From positions 5,305-69,304 of the forward strand of contig SFVH01000003.1 of assembly GCA_004561555.1 (NCBI GenBank): DNA of 64,000 nucleotides, written 5' to 3'. Below the pieces are notes generated by a model, which saw only the letters and a list, made by a program, of their open reading frames with translations, had not been told where the DNA came from and searched no databases. Positions 10,601 to 18,033 of this stretch are shown here, piece after piece. The position numbers were made by a program, and so were the translations under genes. Origin of the DNA: a bacterium (lineage in GTDB: Bacteria > Bacteroidota > Bacteroidia > Bacteroidales > Muribaculaceae). Position 1 is the first letter of the stretch. Each line of letters begins with the position of its first letter.

Positions 10601-10654
10601 AACAATCATCGAAATAGTTAACAAGGCAACTGTTAAAATCAAATTTTTATTCAC
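7646..10654 (-). CDS. Secreted N-acetylmuramoyl-L-alanine amidase-like protein with golvesin/xanthan-lyase-type domain
   Basis: 1002 residues with signal peptide (MNKNLILTVALLTISMIVKA). The mature protein has a possible first zinc-site region (LWQSHGYYFE near residue 148), an inserted beta-sandwich resembling golvesin C-terminal/xanthan-lyase domains (about residues 225-365), and then the main amidase_3 half with LSFAFHSDAGTT near residue 470 and VPSMLLELLSHQNF near residue 555, matching the second His and the Glu of zinc amidases. A fibronectin-like strand region follows, then a C-terminal domain of about 300 residues resembling a class I glutamine-amidotransferase-like fold. Bacteroidales homologues are often labelled xanthan lyase or amidase. 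It leads the run of closely spaced minus-strand genes. A -7-like box TAAATTTG (10706-10713) lies upstream. Substrate taken to be peptidoglycan from context. Confidence 0.8.
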   Translation of the reverse strand: MNKNLILTVALLTISMIVKAEARLMDASMKSNIEAVMNELLPSNLVIGTVSVDSAWVDDSKKEIRLRVSEPVAYVPDLAGYTTSLKSKISLLTSKPYKVRISVGDVEIERLYSPSTYRYVAKKEKHPFVYSLDPLCHPKKGLDGRIITLWQSHGYYFEPKLNRWEWQRARIFETVEDLFTQSFVMPFLMPMLENAGAYVMSPRERDIRSQEIIIDNDGSHAVAGYAESNGAEAWGDGGIGFAYKQRELRDFQNPFIDGSYRKVASTKGKNVSVATWSAEIPEAGSYAVYVSYASLPESTSAAVYTVHSLGGDKVYRVNQKMGGGTWIYLGHFDFAAGKQTIVSLDNKTGKKGEVVTADAVKVGGGMGNIARKVPEEVTENVKSADADNVKPNTIVATVKSDYETSNHPRFNEAARYWLQWAGVPDSIYSPSNSKNDYTDDYRCRGLWVNYLAGGSSVLPDKKGLNIPVDLSFAFHSDAGTTFDDTIIGTLGIYYSNEQSTYANGSDRLNSRQLTDYVLTNICNDVRAEFDSNWTRRGMWDKSYYEARVPEVPSMLLELLSHQNFADMRYGLDPTFRFTVSRAIYKGIAQFFAEKEGRSDYMIQPLPVNSFAIDKKKQGEYRLSWKSTVDTLSTRADATSFAIYERIGDGAFRQIAVVTKPEYEVKIADNALHSYRIVAINDGGVSFPSETLALGEAATSKGDVMVVNGFTRVSAPDWFVASEEIAGFCSKRDHGVPYINDISFIGDQFEFRRSLPWVDDDSAGFGASHTNMESKVVAGNTFDFAAVHGRAVLEAGYSFVSSSVAAVENRDVDLSKYFAVDLILGKQKEIQIGRGEKPNRFRTFPKSLQTALKTYCQNGGNVMVTGSYVATDLWDNENADDADRNFAREVLGYQWRVGQAAVEGGVRTVPSAFGDFAEQTIRFEQTLNDKLYAVESPDALIAADPNTGSVAMRYTENNIPAAVVAQFATHRTFVAGFPFETINSADERNALMKDVLNFFNNKH

Positions 10655-10883
10655 GGTTCATGTCTGTTAAATTTGTACCCAGGGCATATTGCGCCTCTAT
10701 TTATGCAAATTTACGACAAAGAAATCTAATAAAAAATTAAAAAAGCAACAAAAAACAGCACAGCAAGATTATTTAATATTTCAAAACATAAATTTAGAAA
10801 AAGCACACTTTCCACAAAAATAACAAGCAGTTTATCTGCTTAAAAAATACCATAGTAATGGATAATCAGAAGCAAAAAAAATG

Positions 10884-11732
10884 TTACAACACAAGCTCTC
10901 TATCAGAGTGATATTTCACGAGGCCACTCATCGAACTTGGAATGATTTTCTTAATTCTAATGCCATATTCATTAGCCACCTCAATAAGCACCCCACTATA
11001 AGCGCATGCATTAGAGCCTACAAAAGAAATGTTTTTGCCCTGATAGTCATATTGCAACACATTCCTTTCGAAAAAAGCTTTGATGCTGGTATAGACGAGA
11101 TTATAGACGTAGTCTTGGTCGAGCTTATCCATCAAGAATCTTGAATAGACGCTCATCACATTGCTTGGGAGAGCATTATCATAGATTGACGACATCACCT
11201 CTTCCGGAGTAAGATGAACATATTCAAAAAACTGCTTCACAAGACGCTGTGGCGCAATATTTTTCAAGCAATCGGAAATAAAAAGTTTTCCCACATAAGC
11301 TGCACTGCCTTCGTCACCGAGGATATAGCCCAATGAAAGGACATTTTTGACTATCGAGTTTCCATCGTAATAGCACGAGTTGGAACCACTACCAAGAATA
11401 CAAGCTATACCCGGTTCATTAAGAAGCAATCCTCGTGCTGCTCCAAGTAGGTCGCTCTCGACAGTAACGGGTGTCTTAAATTGAGCCACTAAAGAAGCCT
11501 CTACAATTTTCTTTTTGTCACTGCTCGAACAACCGGCACCATAAAAATGAATGTGATCCCACCGACGCTTGAAAAATGCATCGGGCAATTCCAAACGAAT
11601 AGTGTGACTAATATCGCGGCGAGTATTGAAGAAGGGATTTAATCCTTTAGTAAAGGCATGCTCCACAACTGTCATGCCATCAACCAAGGTCCATTCAGTG
11701 CGAGAGGCGCTACTATCGGCAATGATTTTCAT
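10884..11732 (-). CDS. BadF/BadG/BcrA-type ATPase, N-acetylglucosamine/N-acetylmuramate kinase-like
   Basis: 282 residues, the normal size for the family. Recognised from the ASKHA-fold motifs GSGSNSCYYDG near residue 115 and LGYILGDEGSAAYVGK near residue 133, and the C-terminal FVGSNACAYSGVLIEVA. The N-terminal phosphate-1 loop reads ADSSASRTEW, whereas most relatives read close to ADSGSTKTDW; the loss of the Gly and Lys in that loop is noteworthy. Family members phosphorylate GlcNAc or MurNAc (MurK/NagK-like) in the cytosol. It has its own consensus promoter at 11776-11806 and is separated from the downstream amidase gene by 229 nt, so it may be a separate transcript in the same functional cluster. 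Confidence 0.8.
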   Translation of the reverse strand: MKIIADSSASRTEWTLVDGMTVVEHAFTKGLNPFFNTRRDISHTIRLELPDAFFKRRWDHIHFYGAGCSSSDKKKIVEASLVAQFKTPVTVESDLLGAARGLLLNEPGIACILGSGSNSCYYDGNSIVKNVLSLGYILGDEGSAAYVGKLFISDCLKNIAPQRLVKQFFEYVHLTPEEVMSSIYDNALPSNVMSVYSRFLMDKLDQDYVYNLVYTSIKAFFERNVLQYDYQGKNISFVGSNACAYSGVLIEVANEYGIRIKKIIPSSMSGLVKYHSDRELVL

Positions 11733-11775
11733 AATTCAAAAATTTTTAAGGCGAAAAGTCTTATAATGATTTTTG

Positions 11776-11806
11776 CAAAAGTAAAAAAATATTTATAAAA
11801 AGCAAA
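11776..11806 (-). promoter_or_regulatory. Promoter of the kinase gene
   Basis: On the minus strand TTTG (11803-11806), 19 nt, then TACTTTTG (11776-11783), an exact match to the Bacteroidetes TTTG/TAnnTTTG pattern. It places the transcript start about 35 nt upstream of the ATG at 11732. Confidence 0.6.
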
Positions 11807-11890
11807 GATCTAACACTGCAATTTTCAAAATATTAAGTATTTTTGTATCTATATACAAGCCGATATAGAGTGAAAAATATATTCCCACAA

Positions 11891-12364
11891 CTAAGCCGGC
11901 AAAAATACAATGATTTTTATCAAAAACACATTAATATCTATATCCAAAATCAATAATAATAACCAAAATAATATAAACACCACCCAATAATAAAAAGGAG
12001 GGTAACATAAAACCCACCTAATATAAATGCTACTATTTTTAACGATTTCTTTTTAATTGCGAAAATTGGCAAAAACAAAATTTAGTTGAAGTAGATAAAC
12101 TCATAGGCATATCGAAGAAACATCTCTAATAAGAAAACATCAAAAATTATTACCGATACAAGAGCCACAATCTTAAGAGTTTTATTACTAATTGCTAATA
12201 CCGGCAAAAAAAAATAACAAATACCTAATAATATTTAACCCCGTTAATACTCCGCATCTGATAGAATAATCCAAAGGTAGAAAATTATGGACCCATCTTA
12301 ATAACTCGGATGCAACAAACGAAACAATCCATATCATCAATATCATAGAAGATTTATCACTGTC
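11891..12364 (-). pseudogene. Decayed membrane part of a zinc-ribbon/multi-TM protein
   Basis: Directly after the TAA that ends the zinc-ribbon frame (12365), the same frame continues as a membrane-protein-like sequence: ILMIWIVSFVASELL, then GLNIIRYLLF. At a run of nine A (12206-12214 on the plus strand) the frame is lost; removing one base restores LPVLAISNKTLKIVALVSV and FDVFLLEMFLRYAYEF. A TAA at 12082-12084 follows. In the same frame comes a related hydrophobic unit, ILFLPIFAIKKKSLKIVAF and FYVTLLFYYWVVFILFW, up to TAG at 11891. The likeness of the two units (LPVLAISNKTLKIVA and LPIFAIKKKSLKIVA) argues that this was coding sequence with an internal repeat. Three stop codons and one homopolymer shift make a pseudogene the simplest reading; phase variation or sequencing error at the homopolymer cannot explain the stop codons. 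Confidence 0.6.
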
Positions 12365-12568
12365 TTAACAATCTACTTCTAATGGTGATTTATCTTCGAC
12401 GTCTTCAATGCTATTCACGGGCGTTATCCCAACAGCGCAAACGATAGGTAATTCAAAGCCACACAGATGGCAAAACTTTGCACCTTCCGGAAGGCTTGCG
12501 CCACATTTGCAACAATAAATAATAACAGAATTATAAAAATAAAAAAACACACCATCCATCGGAGACAA
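12365..12568 (-). CDS. Zinc-ribbon domain remnant (67 codons), probably 5' part of the decayed gene
   Basis: The open frame includes YCCKCGASLPEGAKFCHLCGFELP, two CxxC knuckles of a zinc-ribbon typically found at the very N-terminus of Bacteroidales membrane proteins. The ATG at 12568 lies inside the terminator hairpin of the upstream peptidase gene, so its first dozen residues (MSPMDGVFFYFY) are unlikely to be real. In intact relatives a Met usually sits two or three residues before the first Cys; here that place is GTT-ATT-ATT, so the start codon appears to have been lost by substitution. The frame ends at TAA 12365 and the lost remainder continues downstream. It could be annotated as a small protein, but I favour a pseudogene fragment. 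Confidence 0.45.
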   Translation of the reverse strand: MSPMDGVFFYFYNSVIIYCCKCGASLPEGAKFCHLCGFELPIVCAVGITPVNSIEDVEDKSPLEVDC

Positions 12569-12575
12569 TGTGTTT
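12541..12575 (-). terminator. Terminator of the M23 peptidase gene
   Basis: Minus-strand stem AAACACA/TGTGTTT (12569-12575 with 12545-12551) around a 17-nt loop, followed by seven T and more T-rich sequence, 20 nt after the peptidase stop. The short stem makes it only moderately certain. Confidence 0.5.
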
Positions 12576-12595
12576 AATCAAAAAATCAAAAAGTA

Positions 12596-13555
12596 TTATT
12601 TCACTCTAAGCACCTTTCCCGGTTTTAACTTAGTTGTTTTCTTAATACCGTTTAGGCGACATAGCTTGTCGATAGTGGTACCGTTACGCGAAGCTATTTT
12701 GCTGAGGGTGTCGCCTTTTTTCACACGATAAGTCTTCACGCTACCTCCACTACCATAGTTGTTGTTACGGTCGTTGCTTGCTACATAGTCGACTTTACCA
12801 TTGTTATAAGAGCGAGCTTTAGTGTAGCTGCTCTTGTTGAAGGTGTAAGAGTCAGTATGAACGGTTTGTGCATTGAAATCGAAGATAGCCTGCGGATTGA
12901 TAGCATAACCCATATAACGTGTCTCGAAATGCAAGTGAGGACCGGTGCTTCGTCCGGTGCTTCCTCCGAGAGCAACCGGGTCACCGGCACGAACTTCCTG
13001 GTCAGGCTTCACAAGGAAACGGGATAGGTGACCGTACACTGTTTCCAATCCGTTAGAGTGGCGAATAATCACATAATACCCATAACCGCGACGCTCGTAG
13101 CGAGTGAGACGCACCTTACCGTCGAATGCAGCACGCACAGTGTCACCCGTACACAACTTCAAGTCGACACCCTTATGCTGACGACCGAAACGAGGACGAT
13201 AGCCATAGGGAGAGGTAAGATACCCCGGAACCGGCATAGCGAAGTTTGACACATCAATAGTCACGCCATCAGGCACAGCCATACCGCCATAAGGATTGAC
13301 AAGTTCGCTGTTCCACCCTTCGGTGTAGATGTCGATTTCCGGTTCTTGTTCTTCTTTCAGGAGCTCATCCATAAATTCCTGAGTTTCTTCCACACGAATC
13401 TGCTCATTGATGTCGCGTTGCGAAGCAATGAGGTCGCTATGCATATTTGCATGAGCCGAAACAGAGCGGAGTTTTTGGGCGCTGACGCCGAATGAGGAGG
13501 CGGCTATAAGCGCCCCTACTAAAAGGAATTTATTTAGAGTAATACGGGTCATCAC
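12596..13555 (-). CDS. M23 family metallopeptidase with C-terminal LysM domain
   Basis: 319 residues. Signal peptide ending near SSFGVSA (residue 25). A short helical linker rich in Glu follows, then an M23/LytM domain: GYRPRFGRQHKGVDLK near residue 120 supplies the first zinc His and Asp, and GPHLHFETR near residue 208 supplies the HxH motif. The last 45 residues (YRVKKGDTLSKIASRNG...) form a LysM peptidoglycan-binding domain. All catalytic positions visible are intact, so an active cell-wall endopeptidase is likely, as opposed to the degenerate EnvC/NlpD type. It lies 38 nt downstream of ndk on the same strand and probably shares its promoter. Confidence 0.9.
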   Translation of the reverse strand: MMTRITLNKFLLVGALIAASSFGVSAQKLRSVSAHANMHSDLIASQRDINEQIRVEETQEFMDELLKEEQEPEIDIYTEGWNSELVNPYGGMAVPDGVTIDVSNFAMPVPGYLTSPYGYRPRFGRQHKGVDLKLCTGDTVRAAFDGKVRLTRYERRGYGYYVIIRHSNGLETVYGHLSRFLVKPDQEVRAGDPVALGGSTGRSTGPHLHFETRYMGYAINPQAIFDFNAQTVHTDSYTFNKSSYTKARSYNNGKVDYVASNDRNNNYGSGGSVKTYRVKKGDTLSKIASRNGTTIDKLCRLNGIKKTTKLKPGKVLRVK

Positions 13556-13593
13556 GATGGTTTGAGTCTTAGTGGTTATGGTTTCGTTAGCTG

Positions 13594-14055
13594 TTAAATT
13601 TCGTCGTCGGCATAAAGCATAAACGTCAGCGGCGACTTGTAGTCAAAAATCTCTTCCGGCTTAAAGAAACGGCGAATCTCGATTTCAGCGTTTTCCACGC
13701 TATCCGAAGCATGCACGATGTTGTGCTGACCGCTCATACAGAGGTCGCCGCGAATGGTGCCGATATCGGCTTTACGACCTTTCGTTGCGCCGGTCATTTT
13801 TCTCACAACCTCAACAGCCTCCAAGCCCTTCACACACATCACAACTACCGGTGATAGCTGCATTGAGCGACGAAGCAATGGAAAAAACGGTTTATCCACC
13901 AAGTGAGAGTAATGTTCAGCAAGAATTTCATCGGAGAGAGTCATCATCTTCATGCCGATAATCATCAATCCTTTTTGTTCAAATCTACGAATAACCTCAC
14001 CGGCAAAGCCACGCAAGATTGCACTTGGTTTTAATATTACTAAAGTTTTTTCCAT
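13594..14055 (-). CDS. ndk: Nucleoside-diphosphate kinase
   Basis: 153 residues from the ATG at 14055 (MEKTLVILKPSAILRG); an upstream TTG at 14064 is not needed. The active-site histidine lies in NIVHASDS near residue 114, with KPSA at the N-terminus and GTIRGDLC before it, all typical of NDK. The enzyme equilibrates NTP pools using a phosphohistidine intermediate. The C-terminus (PEEIFDYKSPLTFMLYADDEI) is the extended Bacteroidetes form. A consensus promoter lies 26 nt upstream of the ATG. Confidence 0.97.
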   Translation of the reverse strand: MEKTLVILKPSAILRGFAGEVIRRFEQKGLMIIGMKMMTLSDEILAEHYSHLVDKPFFPLLRRSMQLSPVVVMCVKGLEAVEVVRKMTGATKGRKADIGTIRGDLCMSGQHNIVHASDSVENAEIEIRRFFKPEEIFDYKSPLTFMLYADDEI

Positions 14056-14080
14056 GTCAGGCAAGATTTTAAAGACTTCC

Positions 14081-14110
14081 CAAAGGTAAGATTTTTTTCT
14101 TTAAGACAAA
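14081..14110 (-). promoter_or_regulatory. ndk promoter
   Basis: Minus-strand TTTG (14107-14110), 18 nt, TACCTTTG (14081-14088); leader of about 18 nt to the ATG at 14055. Confidence 0.6.
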
Positions 14111-14196
14111 AGGATAAGGCGTAACGAAAAACAACAATTTCACATTATTTTTGATTTTACAGACGATTTTGGCATTTTTTCATTCAAAAAAACGAC

Positions 14197-16287
14197 CTAA
14201 CTGATTCTGCTCCAACCGGCTGTTTTATTGAAGTGTATGCGAAGCTGCTCACGAAGCGAATAATGTCTTTCAAGAAGAGGGTCGCTATCGAGAATCATGG
14301 TTGCTGCCTGACGCGCCACGGCAAGCACATCGCTATCGGAGGCGAGATTGGCAATGCGAAGATTAAAAGCGATACCGCTTTGCATCGTACCCTCAATGTC
14401 ACCAGGACCTCTGAGTTTCATATCGGCATCTGCAATAACAAAGCCGTCGGTTGTTTCCACCATTATCTCCAACCGTTTGCGAGTGTCGGCAGCGATATTA
14501 GGCTTGGTCATGAGAATGCAATATGACTGGTCGGCACCACGTCCCACACGACCTCTCAACTGATGAAGTTGCGACAATCCAAATCGTTCGGCATTCTCAA
14601 TCACCATCACTGAAGCGTTAGGTACATTGACACCAACCTCAATCACGGTTGTGGCGACAAGTATTCGAGTCTTTCCCGACACAAACATTTGCATCTGTTC
14701 GTCTTTTTCCGCCGGACGCATCTTTCCGTGCACCATTCCCACTTCATATCCCGGGAATGCCAAACGGGTGGCATCAAGCCCTTGCAACAAGTCCTTCAGC
14801 TCCAACTTTTCATTTTCTTGAATCAAAGGATACACGATATACACTTGACGTCCGGCTTTGAGCTGACCGAGAATCAAGCTATTCACCTCGCGACGACGGT
14901 TTTCATACTGAAGCATGGTCATAATTGGCTTTCGTCCGGGAGGTAACGCATCGATAACCGAAACATCCAAATCGCCATAGACGGTCATTGCAAGGGTACG
15001 AGGTATCGGAGTGGCTGTCATCACAAGTACATGAGGTGCCGAAGTGCTCTTATTCCACAACTTAGCCCTTTGAGCCACTCCAAAGCGATGCTGCTCGTCA
15101 ATCACCACCAGTCCGAGGCGACGAAACTCCACACAATCCTCTATTACGGCATGTGTGCCCACCAATATATGTATCGTGCCGTCAAGCAATGAGGCATGTA
15201 GCTCATCACGTTTTTTCTTTGTTGTGGAGCCGGTGAGCAATTCCACCCTCACTCCTATTTTTCCTGCCATCGCCGACAGCGACTCATAATGCTGACAAGC
15301 AAGGATTTCGGTGGGAGCCATGATACACGCTTGATAGCCATTGTCGACAGCAATCAGCGATGTCATCAACGCCACGATGGTCTTACCGCTACCCACATCT
15401 CCTTGCAGCAAACGATTCATTTGCCTACCGCTACCCAAGTCGGCTCGTATCTCGCGCATCACCTTCTTTTGAGCTTCGGTGAGAGAAAATGGCAACACAT
15501 CGGAGTAGAATCGATTGAAAAATGTGCCTATGCGCGGAAAGGTATATCCTGCGATATTCGCTTTACGGTTACGACTGTAACTAAGGATGTTTAATTGTAT
15601 TAGGAAAAGTTCTTCAAACTTAAATCTGGCTCGCGCCCTATCGGCTTGCTCACGGGTTTTCGGGAAATGCACACACTCAAGGGCTTCGCGAAGCGGCATC
15701 AATCCATAATGCCGAAGCAGCTCCGGCGGCAAGGTTTCTTCTACCGCAGGCATTGATGCGAGCAATGTGGAAATGAGCTGGCGCAACGAGCGCTGAGTAA
15801 AACCGCGAGTTTTTAGTTTTTCGGGAATTGAATACTGCGCCTGCAGTCCTTGGTTATCAACAATCGTATCCCCGGGGTCTATCTCGGGATGCACAAGGCT
15901 TATGCGCCCATTGAAAATCGACATTTTCCCAAACAATAGATAGTCGACACCCACACGATATGTGTCTTGCACATATTTCAAACGATTAAACCATACCACA
16001 TCGAGTGTTCCTGTTCCATCACTAAACAATCCTTGCACTCTTCGCCTTGCTCCCTCTCCAACCGTATTGATAACAATGAAGCGGCCTCTCACCTGTATAG
16101 CACTATTATCCGACGCTACATCTTTAATTTTCACTACCTTCGAACGGTCATCGTAGCGAGAAGGGAAATAATGAAGCAAGTCGTAGTAGGTGTGAATATC
16201 CAACTCTTTACCCAGCGTATCGGCTCGTTTTGGTCCCACGCCTTTGAGATATTTGATATCGATATCAGTCAGTCGCCTCATCATCAT
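14197..16287 (-). CDS. recG: ATP-dependent DNA helicase RecG
   Basis: 696 residues, normal length. An N-terminal wedge (OB-fold) domain opens with KYLKGVGPKRADTLGKELDI. The helicase core has Walker A GDVGSGKT near residue 295, the DEQH box (VVIDEQHRFGVAQR) near residue 395, motif III TATPIPRTLA near 425 and the C-terminal motif QLRGRVGRG near 580. RecG remodels stalled replication forks and branched DNA. The start overlaps the 3' end of ispD by 23 nt, implying coupled translation; three consecutive ATG codons (16287, 16284, 16281) are possible starts. Confidence 0.97.
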   Translation of the reverse strand: MMMRRLTDIDIKYLKGVGPKRADTLGKELDIHTYYDLLHYFPSRYDDRSKVVKIKDVASDNSAIQVRGRFIVINTVGEGARRRVQGLFSDGTGTLDVVWFNRLKYVQDTYRVGVDYLLFGKMSIFNGRISLVHPEIDPGDTIVDNQGLQAQYSIPEKLKTRGFTQRSLRQLISTLLASMPAVEETLPPELLRHYGLMPLREALECVHFPKTREQADRARARFKFEELFLIQLNILSYSRNRKANIAGYTFPRIGTFFNRFYSDVLPFSLTEAQKKVMREIRADLGSGRQMNRLLQGDVGSGKTIVALMTSLIAVDNGYQACIMAPTEILACQHYESLSAMAGKIGVRVELLTGSTTKKKRDELHASLLDGTIHILVGTHAVIEDCVEFRRLGLVVIDEQHRFGVAQRAKLWNKSTSAPHVLVMTATPIPRTLAMTVYGDLDVSVIDALPPGRKPIMTMLQYENRRREVNSLILGQLKAGRQVYIVYPLIQENEKLELKDLLQGLDATRLAFPGYEVGMVHGKMRPAEKDEQMQMFVSGKTRILVATTVIEVGVNVPNASVMVIENAERFGLSQLHQLRGRVGRGADQSYCILMTKPNIAADTRKRLEIMVETTDGFVIADADMKLRGPGDIEGTMQSGIAFNLRIANLASDSDVLAVARQAATMILDSDPLLERHYSLREQLRIHFNKTAGWSRIS

Positions 16288-16951
16288 TAGCGAGCAACCA
16301 CTCTGCCGTTTTTAAGTCTATGGGATGAGTAATTTTAATATTGTTGACATCACCCGGAAATAACGACACTTCATTACCGCGATACTCCACCACAGAGGCA
16401 TCATCAGTAAACAAAGGACTGAATGGAGTGGTATAAGCATCTTTAAGCAATTGCAAGTCGAATGTTTGGGGTGTCTGCACCGCCACAAGTTGCTCGCGGC
16501 TTACTGCATGACTGCCATTGCGGTCGAGCTGACGGATGCTGTCGGTCACCGGAATGGTTGGGATAGCCGAGCCTGTGCGCGCCGCCGTCTCAAAAGCTGT
16601 GGCAATCACCTTTTGAGTCACCAAAGGACGAGCACCATCGTGGACCGCTACCAACCCTTTGGCATCAGGAATCGAAAACAAAGCATTTCTCACCGACTCA
16701 AAACGAGTAGTGCCACCTTCAGCCACACGATGGGGAGTGACAAACTTATGAGTTGTGCACAAGTCGAGCCACAGACTCACATATTCCGAAGGTAGCGCAA
16801 CAATAATCTCCATTAAAGCGTCGTAGCGATAAAACGCATCGATGGTGCGCATAAGCATAGGCTTGCCGCCAAGAGCGACAAACTGCTTTGGCAGTGTGGT
16901 GCCGAAACGCGAGCCGACACCTCCCGCCACTATTATTGCATATCTTTTCAT
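16265..16951 (-). CDS. ispD: 2-C-methyl-D-erythritol 4-phosphate cytidylyltransferase
   Basis: 228 residues. The N-terminal CTP-binding loop reads AGGVGSRFGTTLPKQF, and VAVHDGARPLV near residue 100 and FTDDASVVE near residue 190 are conserved IspD motifs. It makes CDP-ME from MEP and CTP, the third step of the non-mevalonate isoprenoid pathway. Transcribed with recG, whose start lies within the end of this gene. The 313 nt upstream contain a terminator and possibly a small transcript instead of an obvious ispD promoter. Confidence 0.95.
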   Translation of the reverse strand: MKRYAIIVAGGVGSRFGTTLPKQFVALGGKPMLMRTIDAFYRYDALMEIIVALPSEYVSLWLDLCTTHKFVTPHRVAEGGTTRFESVRNALFSIPDAKGLVAVHDGARPLVTQKVIATAFETAARTGSAIPTIPVTDSIRQLDRNGSHAVSREQLVAVQTPQTFDLQLLKDAYTTPFSPLFTDDASVVEYRGNEVSLFPGDVNNIKITHPIDLKTAEWLLANDDEATD

Positions 16952-17008
16952 CGTCGCAAGTATGATTTTATCACAAAATAAGGAAATCTATTTCTAATTT
17001 CCAAAAAT

Positions 17009-17038
17009 AAAAAAAGGAACTTTCTCTCAAAGCTCCTT
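17009..17038 (-). terminator. Intrinsic terminator upstream of ispD
   Basis: Minus-strand stem AAGGAGCTTT/AAAGTTCCTT (17029-17038 with 17014-17023; one G-U pair) with a five-base loop and a run of T. It stands 226 nt after the lpxH stop. Confidence 0.65.
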
Positions 17039-17095
17039 TCTTATAAGTTTCCAATAGGTATAATTTTTTAAGGTAAAAAAGATTGTTTTAGGTTT
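17010..17095 (-). ncRNA. Candidate short transcript between lpxH and ispD
   Basis: In the 313-nt gap 16952-17264 there is no convincing gene. A promoter-like element (17102-17133) is followed about 60 nt later by a strong intrinsic terminator (17014-17038). The implied RNA is about 80 nt, A/U-rich, with no reading frame of note. It could be a small RNA or a premature-termination leader of ispD-recG. No homology to a known RNA family is claimed. Confidence 0.3.
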
Positions 17096-17101
17096 GTGAT
17101 G

Positions 17102-17133
17102 CAAATGTCATATTTTATTTCGACCGTTGCAAA
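17102..17133 (-). promoter_or_regulatory. Promoter-like element in the lpxH-ispD gap
   Basis: Minus-strand TTTG (17130-17133), 20 nt, GACATTTG (17102-17109). The spacing is ideal; the -7 box deviates from TAnnTTTG at its first position. Confidence 0.4.
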
Positions 17134-17264
17134 CAAATTTTTATGTTGTTCAGCAGTGTTTTTTTACATCATTTCTCACAAAAATAATGTAAAACCCTGA
17201 AATTCTTTAAAATAGCAACGAGAATAGCAAAAGTGCGCATTGTTTAAATAATGTTAATTATAAC

Positions 17265-18029
17265 CTATTTAATAGAATTTTGTACACTTTGAAACGATTT
17301 TAGAGCAAGATTATTACCATCCCACACGGCATAAGAGCAGTAGTGCAACCAATCGCCGAGCACCACGAGTGTTGCCCCTCCTTGCAATTTCTTATCGAGC
17401 ATAATATGGCGATGCCCGAACACGAAATAATCCACCTTATGAGATTTCAAATAATCGTTGGCAAAAATCTCCAAAAACTCATTTTCCTCACCTTTGTATT
17501 CCGGATATTCATCATCGCCTTTTCGGCTACTATTACTCCACGACAAAGCAAACGGGATGGTCCAACGAGGATGGATGGCTGAATACAACTTTTGACAGAA
17601 ACGATTACGGAAAAGAGAGCGCAACATTCTAAAAGAACGAGGCTGTTTACCCACTCCATCTCCATGAGCGAGAAAAAATACCTTCCCATCAATCTCTTTG
17701 GTTACTTCTCCATCAATCACTTCCACTCCGAGTTCGTTGGGCAGATAATCGAAAATCCAAATATCATGGTTGCCGATAAACCAATATACTTTCACGCCCA
17801 AATCGGTGAGCTCAGCGATTTTTCCAAAAAAACGCGTAAACCCTCTGGGCACGACATAACGATATTCAAACCAATAATCGAGGATATCACCCAAGAGATA
17901 CACCTCCTTGGCATCACCTTTAATAGAGTCGAGAAAATCCACCACACGCCTTTCCGTTTCTCTCGGCTCCTCAAAATAACGTGCACCGAGATGAAAATCA
18001 GATAAGAAATATGTGTTGGCTCGTGACAT
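17265..18029 (-). CDS. lpxH: UDP-2,3-diacylglucosamine diphosphatase (LpxH-type)
   Basis: 254 residues with the calcineurin-like metallophosphatase signature set: LSDFHLG near residue 9, GDILDYWFEY near 47, GNHD near 86, HGDG near 120 and FGHRH near 205. LpxH hydrolyses UDP-2,3-diacylglucosamine to lipid X in lipid A synthesis, peripheral to the inner membrane. An internal acid- and Gly-rich stretch (KGDDEYPEYKGEENEF) replaces part of the cap domain, as in other Bacteroidales members. It begins 4 nt after the DUF59 gene, so the two are co-transcribed. Confidence 0.9.
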   Translation of the reverse strand: MSRANTYFLSDFHLGARYFEEPRETERRVVDFLDSIKGDAKEVYLLGDILDYWFEYRYVVPRGFTRFFGKIAELTDLGVKVYWFIGNHDIWIFDYLPNELGVEVIDGEVTKEIDGKVFFLAHGDGVGKQPRSFRMLRSLFRNRFCQKLYSAIHPRWTIPFALSWSNSSRKGDDEYPEYKGEENEFLEIFANDYLKSHKVDYFVFGHRHIMLDKKLQGGATLVVLGDWLHYCSYAVWDGNNLALKSFQSVQNSIK

Positions 18030-18033
18030 AATC

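Noticed and set aside
12206..12214. Phase-variable switch at the nine-A run
   Set aside because: Changing the homopolymer length would restore one junction but two further stop codons and the lost start remain, so decay explains it better.
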